Shown: piece by piece, positions 57,394 to 64,000 of the stretch | Layout: the number at the start of each line of letters is the position of its first letter | How positions within the stretch are numbered: the first letter of the stretch is position 1 | NCBI GenBank assembly: GCA_029532625.1 | Contig: JARFXM010000006.1 | Coordinates: 3,658,001-3,722,000, forward strand | Reading direction: 5' to 3' | Length of the DNA stretch: 64,000 nt | From: Lomentospora prolificans | Lineage: Eukaryota > Ascomycota > Sordariomycetes > Microascales > Microascaceae | Notes under the pieces: generated by a model | What the model was told of the DNA's origin: nothing | Seen by the model: the letters and a program-made list of their open reading frames with translations, nothing else | The model's database searches: none | Program-made: the position numbers and the translations under genes

Positions 57394-59106
57394 GTGGGCA
57401 GAGATAGAGGGATAGATGGGGCGAAATACCCTGTACCCTCCATTTTAGGAGAAACTCGACTTGGCATTTAAGGAGTGTGTAACTTGTATAGCAAGATTCA
57501 AGGCCAGGGTGATGTCGAAAAAAGCTAGAATAGATAAAAAGTTACGAGGCAGTATTACTTTTAAGCTAGTGGTACAGATACTTTGTTGCACTCCAAACGG
57601 CCAGCCTTCAGCGGAAGGGGCTGCTTTAATATTGCCTGTGGCCAGGCGTAGACTAAAGGCTGATATGGTGGCTCGTATAGTTTTTAAGGAAGCTTGCTCT
57701 AATCAATCCCAATATTTGTCAGAACTATTTGCCAGATTCCTAATGTTGACCCTCCAAAGCTACTCCGTCGCGGCTTTCGACGCGGCTTTTGCCGGCATCT
57801 TATCTCACAGAACATAGATACCCGCAAAATTGCCGTCAATTCGACGAAAATTAGGTGGGAAAGCCGCATTAGCCCTGTGGCATAACTCAGGGACTTTATC
57901 GGTGCTGTGTGAGTGGTTGGATTACCAGACTCCTCAAACTAGTCTCACAGCTAAGATCCTGATAAAGCTCCCCCGACTTTTAGCGACTTCGGTTATCGTT
58001 GCTGGGCCAGCGAGACCGGAGCGCGGTGCGCCGTAACCGGAAAACTGCCTAGGCGCCGATGACATGAGTGTATCTGCTTCTTATCCCCAATTTCTAAAAA
58101 CATTGGGGCGAAGAGAATTCCAGATTTTGACTGGGGAAACTAGTCGCCCGTGCAATAACGGGTCCATGGGTAATGGGTAGCCATAGACCTCCTAGTACCG
58201 CTTTTCTAGGTCCCCAGAACTAGATTCACACATTAACAGAAAATCCTAGAGGAGAACAACGAGAGAATGGAGGAAGGCCAGCTCACAGACTGCGCTCGGA
58301 AGCGTTCAAAAAACGGGGCTCCGTAAACTGCATGATCTGATTGGTGGGGACGCCATTGCGCGGTATCAGAGGACTCGCAACGGCCGAGACAGCTAACAGC
58401 AGCTGAAGAAAGTGACTTGATGTAGGACTCTGGTGAAGGCTTGCAATCAGGCGCTAGATGTGGGGTTTCGGTGTAAGTTGTTAGTTAGAGGTTAGGAGAG
58501 AGGAAAGAAGCACATAAGTTAAATTCAAGCGACAGCACATCTTTATATAATACCCCTCTTTGTGTGAATCTGGAACATCGCAACAATTGCAATTGCGGCA
58601 AGTTCGTACTAAAAAAGAAAAGCTCGCACGGGCATCCGCGCAACGTTGGGTTACCAAGGGTGTGGAAGTGGGAGCCAAGTCCAATTAAGAATCAATTGAT
58701 CAATGTCACAGCGGGAATTCCCTTCTGGGCGTCTTCCCGGTCCGGCCCCCCCGCCCTAAGGTAGGATGGTGGGCATCCTCGAGCAAAAGACAATCCTAGT
58801 CTTGGCCGCGCCGAGCTAGGCACGTCTAATAAGCTACCATATTGGGGGCTTGCTTGCGTCCACGAATAAAACCTTAAGCACCTGTATGTGACGCTCATGT
58901 GAGAAGAGTTGGTCAATAACCTTCCACGCCGAGGCTACGCCCACAGTGTTCCAAATCGAAAGACCTACGACACCTAGCTTAAAAGCCTCTGGCAAAAAGT
59001 TGCCTGATGGGGTGGGAAACATTTCGTGTCGAACTTGGGATGGATGCCTAACTCGTTACGAGATTCACACCCTAATAGCCCCGTGGCACACCTAGAGGGT
59101 TCCCCC
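57394..59106. other. Gene-free region with two unassigned open frames
   Basis: Plus frames at 57461-57817 (118 codons) and 57830-58036 (68 codons) follow each other and look partly protein-like, but I recognise no family. They may be remains of a mobile element. Nothing else is seen. Confidence 0.35.
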
Positions 59107-61104
59107 TCAACTATTGCTCTCAAGGCTCATGGAGGCCATATACTGAACAAGCGATGGGAAGATAGCGTTCGCTAGTTGCCACTGCTTTAGATCTTCAGCA
59201 GACGAGAATCGTAGGACTGGATCAATCCTCGGGCCTTCATAAACTGATTTGGGATGGCTCATTGCGAGTGGCCAGAGGTCGGCGAGGTGCGGGCCCTGGT
59301 TGACCAGCATTGCTCCCAAGTCGTCCCACAGAAGGCTACCCAGAACCCGCAAGGTGCCAGAATATCCAGGCGATTCCTCGTCCGCTTCATTTTTTGAAGG
59401 GTCGAATGCCGCCTCCACTGCCAGAATAAAGCCATTGGCGCTTTCGCCTGGATTGAGGTACGATTTTACAACCTCGTCGTCGATAACGAGAAAGACATCT
59501 GAGTGGATCTGTGAAGCAATGTCACCAGACGTGACGTTCTCACGGAAATGCCTTGGCGGGATTGATTAGCCTCATGGTAAAGGGAAGCCGAGGTTGATCC
59601 ATCAAAGAAGAACTTACTTCTTCGCCGATTCGAGATCTCCATCCTCAATCCCGAGTTCTTGCCCATCCAGCCAATGTATCTTGCATGCCCCGCGGACATC
59701 GTCTATATTGGCTGTTGTTCCCTGTCCCCAACTTGAAACACTTGCTTCCAAAACTGCCTTGAAATTGTCCCATTGCTCAGCGCTGTGACTATGGATTAGC
59801 CGATATGCGACGAACCCACAGCCCGGACGATTCGCTGCGAGTCCTCGTCGTACTCGAGTAAGCCAAGGGGGAGGAGCTCGGCGCCGCTGTTCGCCGCGGA
59901 GTTCTCGTCGGGCTCTTGCCTGAGCGTCGATTTGCGAGCGCGCTGTAAGCGCAAGGTACGACGAGGAGTTTGGGGGCAATCTAGGGGCATCTTCCGAGTA
60001 CAGGGGATCCGAGTACATGTTTTGGCGGGAAAGAAATCTGACGCGCCCATTATAATCCGACATCCGTTTCGAAAGGCTAAGAGACCAGGAAATAGGTTCG
60101 AGGACAAAGCCACGCTGGTGGCCTAGTTCGTTTTCCACCTCTGGATGTGGCCCGCCTTTATACCCGTCGGTTGGTATGCTGATCGTATAGTCGGCATTCG
60201 CGGCATTCAGAGCTAGATCGTGGAGCGCATCAGCTAGGATCCATTGCGGCTCATCGTATTCACTGGATGGGGCCGCCTGGTGGTTGGAAAGTTGTTCAAG
60301 AATTGGGCCGCGGATACGTTCGATATGGTTGATGACCCAGAAGTGAGCCCGGGCCGAGATATCGTCGTAGTGTGCCTTTATATACTCGTACCAGAGAGTG
60401 GTCATAGAAACCCGAACGTAGTTACCGTCTGCAGAAGCGAATCGCCGGATTGTATTGATGGCTTGCTCGTACTCCTTCAGATGGTCTGAGATCAAGTTGA
60501 AGGTATCCCGTAATGCTTGCCTGACTCTGAAATGGTTCAGGTACTGGAACGCATGTATAACACCAACGATATAACGGCAAGCCAGGGGAAAGTTTTCGGG
60601 GTGGTCAAGCTTCAATTCTTGCCAGCGTCTCTCGGATAGAGGGAGCATACCATCCCAGATTCGGGATTTCATTGCGTGGAGTTCCTTTGTGATGGCGATG
60701 AGACGACCAGAGTCTTCATGCGAGCCAATTCGCACCATGATAGAGTCAATAGGGGCTCGGCCTAATTGGTTAAACGGCACCGGGGCCCAGGAAGAGTAAG
60801 GCTTCGTCAAATTCTGCACCTCCTCCGCAGTGGGCCGGGCAAGTGTGCATGCGCGATTCCCGGGTAGCGATCCTGAGTGGACAAATTCCAGGAAGTGCAC
60901 CACAGTCTGAGGCTCTAGGATGCGATCGGTAACCCACAGACGGACATGCCTCTCGGGGTGGGTCGGACGCAGAAACTGATCCTCAACGTTGCCAGGGATG
61001 TTCCCTCGCCGTATGGCCGCCTTCCGGAGAGGCGCTGTTAAAGGCGTGCCATTCTCCGTCAGCGCCATATCCAGCTCGATCATCGCGTTTGCTCTGGGGT
61101 CCAT
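59107..61104 (-). CDS. Hypothetical protein of 643 residues, family not recognised
   Basis: Exons 59618-61104 and 59107-59551 give 643 residues; the 66-bp intron (GTAAGT to GCCAAG) joins ESAKK to HFRENVTSG in phase. There is no signal peptide and no membrane span. The protein begins MDPRANAMIELDMALTENGT and is rich in charged, helical sequence, for example YEQAINTIRRFASADGNYVR and TLWYEYIKAHYDDISARAHF. A basic patch ARARRELRGEQRRRAPPPWL lies near residue 410. The C-terminal exon carries DVFLVIDDEVVKSYLNPGES and SLLWDDLGAMLVNQGPHLAD. No catalytic motif or known domain stands out. Long uninterrupted exons and good phase argue for a real, probably lineage-specific gene. A cytosolic or nuclear location is likely. 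Confidence 0.75.
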
Positions 61105-63620
61105 CGTGTTGGAGTGTCACTGTCAGCTTTCAAAGGGGTTTAATTTTCACATTCACATCTAGGCGTGAACGCGTGCTGATGCCTCGCCAGTTTTGCTCAA
61201 TCGAGGTGGGCGCTTGAGCGATGACTAAGCACCCAACCTTGGGGGTGTTGAGATGGTCTTAGGCCCCTTGTCGAGAGAAGGTTACATCGCTGGCTTGGCT
61301 TGGCTTGACAGTGGAGAGTTCAGTGTTAGCCAGGTCCTCCATCAATCGCTCGCCACAATCTCCCCAGTGTCGTCTCACGCCTAAGGGAAGCTTGCGCTAA
61401 GGCAGGAACAGGCTTCCTCTGACATTGCACCTCACGTGGGGCTTGAATTTTCAACTCAACATCGAAGCCATCAGTAGTTCGAGACTCTAAGATGCCGGTC
61501 ACTTATTAATACATACACACTTGGCATGCTGTGTAGCATAGAAGTCGTAGACAGACGATAAACGAAGGGTACGGTAATCTTTCGAAAAGGACATATTGCG
61601 CTCCTTGAGCCTCGGTGAGTTAGTACAAGGGTGTACTACGAGGGTTGACATGGATATAACGCAAGGAATCAAGACTGGAATTGACTTATGTGAGCTTGAG
61701 TAATTTCTACTCATTATTTTTGAAGCTTTTTGGGCGCATACATAGGCGGAAGGGAGCCGGAGCCGACAGGGTGATTCCAGATATGAGAGAGACTTCTTGA
61801 TATAATTACCTCATACCCAGCGTTCTTGTAACCGATATTATGCAGATTGGGGTGTGTCGTAAAGGAGACTACCATGTAGATTGGAGATTGGGAATTAGTT
61901 GTACAGACTCATCCGCGTAGCGCCACTGTTCCCCTAGGGTAACACCACTCGAGCGATAAGAGGCTCGTCACTACATCCGGTTCGCATGCCCCTGTCTCCT
62001 CCATCCACGATAGATTGAACAGGCACGCTGCTACTTCGCCAATAGGGATATGCTTCTAACCCTCCCGTCCATGACTTCCCTTCAGCGCATCTCTGGCACA
62101 TCAGCCTTACTCCCGGCCTCCCTAAATCCCCGCTCTTCACAGTATGTAGAGGCGTCGGGGAACCGCCGAGTAGAATGGCCTCATCTACCCCCAGTATCCT
62201 CTCTTCAATCTTGTTATGGCCTGTAGTTTTTGACAATGCCTCTCCGGCGAGGATGGCAAGGACTGGGAGTCCTCGTATGATTGGGGGAAGCCCTGCTTGG
62301 ATATTGGATAGCTTTGCGGCCTTGGACAGTTCGGTACTTAAAGATGCTAGTTGCGTCCTGTTAGACATGGCGAATTGGCGCGGTGAGTCGAAACTGGTCT
62401 TTTGCTAAATGCACCGGACGTGGGTACTCGGGAGGTAGGGTGCGAAAGGGGAGCCCCAGGTTGGGATCGTAAGAGGCAGCTTGTGGAAAGTCTGGCACAA
62501 CGCAGAATTCGACCAACATCTGGACACGGGTCGGTCGACCGCTTTGTTTTTCGCCTGAGGCAGAGATTAGAACTTGGTGTGGCCTGGCTGGCGAGTGCGA
62601 AGCAATATGAATGCGAAGCAATTTCCCATCCCAGTTCGCACCAGTTTCCCCTCGCGTCGCAGCGGGCTGGCAATTTTGTGGGCTGGCGATATGGCCCCAA
62701 GGATCGACTGCAGACTTCAACTCTCCGTTGCGAACGCGAAATGACTTTGAACTGATGATCTCGGTAGATGGAAACGAACGTGGTAGATATTTCGCTTAAC
62801 CTACTGCCGTTGACTGTTGCCTAAAACCCCCTCACTTCGCCAGTGCGACCTTCTTTTCGTACTTTGACGCGCACGTACAAGAACATGATTTACCAACACA
62901 TGCCGAAAACCCATCTTCAGAAATGCAATGCTTACCGGAGCTTTTACTAACGGTGAGAGGTACACCGTGGTGGTAACGGCCGGCATAGTACTCAAGACTG
63001 GAGATATGGCCGTCATAAGTTCTCTAATAGACCTGTGGGAGTTAAGTCGAATTTTCTGCTACACGATAAGATTTTCAATTCATTAACATGGCCGAAAGTT
63101 TCCATAAGAGAGTGGTGGGTAGTTGGGAGCTTATGACCCGTCCAAAGAGGCTGATTTTGCATTAATAGAGGGTCCCCAACAGTTGGCTGAAGCGATCGAT
63201 CTATCACGGGTAGAAACATGGTCATGGCCTCCCTAGTAATGCCGCGCCGGATATGTGGAGAAGATTAAGGCAATGTTAAGGGGGAAAATGATTCAAGATT
63301 GTTAGAGGGGCAGGGAACTTGGTTTGTATCGTCGATCCCGGCGGGTCCTGGTTCTAGTGTTTAACCCGCTTGAGGAAGTGACTCGGTAGGGCTGTGAACC
63401 CGTCGAATCTTTGCACGGCCAAGTTTGGAGGAAATCTTGAACGAGCTGTGACGATTTGATCCAATTTCAATGCTGGCTCCTAATCTCTATACGCCAGGTT
63501 TTGCTGCAAATCATCCGGCACGTAGCATTACTATTGATAATCCCAAGGGGAAATTGGTATCATATATATTTCTAGATAAACCTATTATTTGATAGATTCT
63601 TCCAGGGTGCTTAACTACTA
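61105..63620. other. Gene-free region
   Basis: About 2.5 kb. A 144-codon minus frame (61934-62368) beginning MSNRTQLASLSTELSKAAKL is compositionally plausible but matches no family, and I do not call it. The first 100 bp are the promoter of the orphan gene. Confidence 0.4.
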
Positions 63621-64000
63621 TTAGAAGCTTTCCAAGTCCAGCGGCCCTTGTTCCCGGACAGTTTCCCAAATACGATTCAAAGTCGACGAATGGCGCTTGA
63701 TAAACCGGCCTTGGCCCTTGTCGCCGACGACGCCGCCCCCCTCCCGGTCCCATACAACACAACCCCTCAAAATTGTATACCGGGGCCAGTTCCTCACTGT
63801 TTTCCCCTCGTACGGGGTATAGTCTACGTCGTGATGTAGCATGCTATTAGTGATTGGCACGTTTCCAAGTGCGTCTTGGGGGTACCAAATCACCAGGTCA
63901 GCATCAGAGACACCGGGAATCATCGCCCCTTTCTGGGGATACATTCCATATAGCTTAGAAGCGTTGGTGGAAGACACCTCCACGAATTTGGTCAGCGCTA
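63621..64000 (-). CDS. Dihydropyrimidinase/hydantoinase, C-terminal part (cut by window end)
   Basis: The frame is open from the window edge to a stop at 63621 and gives the last 126 residues of a cyclic amidohydrolase of the dihydropyrimidinase family. The diagnostic C-terminal pattern is present: FVEVSSTNASKLYGMYPQKG, PGVSDADLVIWYP, then HHDVDYTPYEGKTVRNWPRY and ILRGCVVWDREG, ending near GQGRFIKR. The metal-binding His and carboxylated Lys lie in the missing upstream part. Enzymes of this family open dihydrouracil, dihydrothymine or hydantoins in pyrimidine catabolism. A tail of about 20 residues after FIKRH is slightly longer than usual. The gene continues beyond 64000. Confidence 0.9.
   Translation of the reverse strand, partial: ALTKFVEVSSTNASKLYGMYPQKGAMIPGVSDADLVIWYPQDALGNVPITNSMLHHDVDYTPYEGKTVRNWPRYTILRGCVVWDREGGGVVGDKGQGRFIKRHSSTLNRIWETVREQGPLDLESF

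Noticed and set aside
57461..58036. Two consecutive plus frames suspected of being a transposase
   Set aside because: No DDE, HTH or terminal-repeat features could be recognised, so mentioned only as unassigned.
61934..62368. A 144-residue minus frame beginning MSNRTQLASL
   Set aside because: It is plausible in composition, but there is no motif and no neighbouring splice sites. Left uncalled.
1..64000. CRISPR arrays, bacterial operons or riboswitches
   Set aside because: No regularly spaced repeats of that kind are present, and the genes are eukaryotic with spliceosomal introns.

Overview
The window reads as nuclear DNA of a filamentous ascomycete (Pezizomycotina, most likely Sordariomycetes; the class is an inference). 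The reasons are short spliceosomal introns (about 50-120 bp) with GT/AG ends and CTAAC-type branch sites, a LaeA-like methyltransferase, a Zn2Cys6 regulator with a fungal-specific domain, a mucin-like secreted protein, an extracellular intradiol dioxygenase and an intron-containing tRNA-Gly. Gene density is low: roughly 15 intact genes in 64 kb, separated by long stretches without recognisable genes and by several decayed genes.

Layout. 0-8 kb: a nine-exon LaeA-like methyltransferase (-), a frameshifted MFS sugar-transporter pseudogene (-), a decayed unidentified coding stretch (-), and a C2H2 zinc-finger protein (+). 8-16 kb: a 147-bp hairpin-forming inverted repeat, a conserved fungal multi-span membrane protein (+), an APH-fold kinase-like protein (+), and transposon relics including a MULE transposase piece (-). 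16.8-23 kb: the most cluster-like part, with a short-chain reductase (-), a medium-chain reductase (-), a divergently transcribed Zn2Cys6 factor (+) and a small four-span membrane protein (-). 25.8-31.4 kb: a Ser/Thr-rich mucin-like protein (-), a pentanucleotide microsatellite, fragments resembling the N-terminus of fungal STAND proteins, and a hemerythrin-domain (HHE) protein (-). 33.5-34.8 kb: a membrane-anchored retinol-dehydrogenase-like SDR (+) with a GC-AG intron. 35-41.7 kb: an F-box/LRR-like relic, a tRNA-Gly(GCC) and a proline-rich secreted Cys protein (-). 45.8-49.4 kb: an amino-acid permease (+) and a GH79 glucuronidase pseudogene (-). 51.5-64 kb: a second MFS transporter relic (+), a secreted intradiol dioxygenase (+), a DUF1338/HglS-type gene with one frameshift (-), a 643-residue orphan (-) and the 3' end of a dihydropyrimidinase (-), cut by the window edge.

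How they may work together. The only likely functional unit is SDR + MDR + Zn2Cys6 factor, where the reductase and regulator share a roughly 470-bp divergent promoter. Elsewhere the theme is loss: two sugar transporters, a GH79 glycosidase, an F-box-like gene and an HglS-type enzyme are broken, next to intact secreted or surface proteins and aromatic-ring or pyrimidine catabolism genes. I did not find an unmistakable new system. Coordinates of multi-exon genes come from splice signals and reading-frame phase read by eye, and all introns listed keep the phase.
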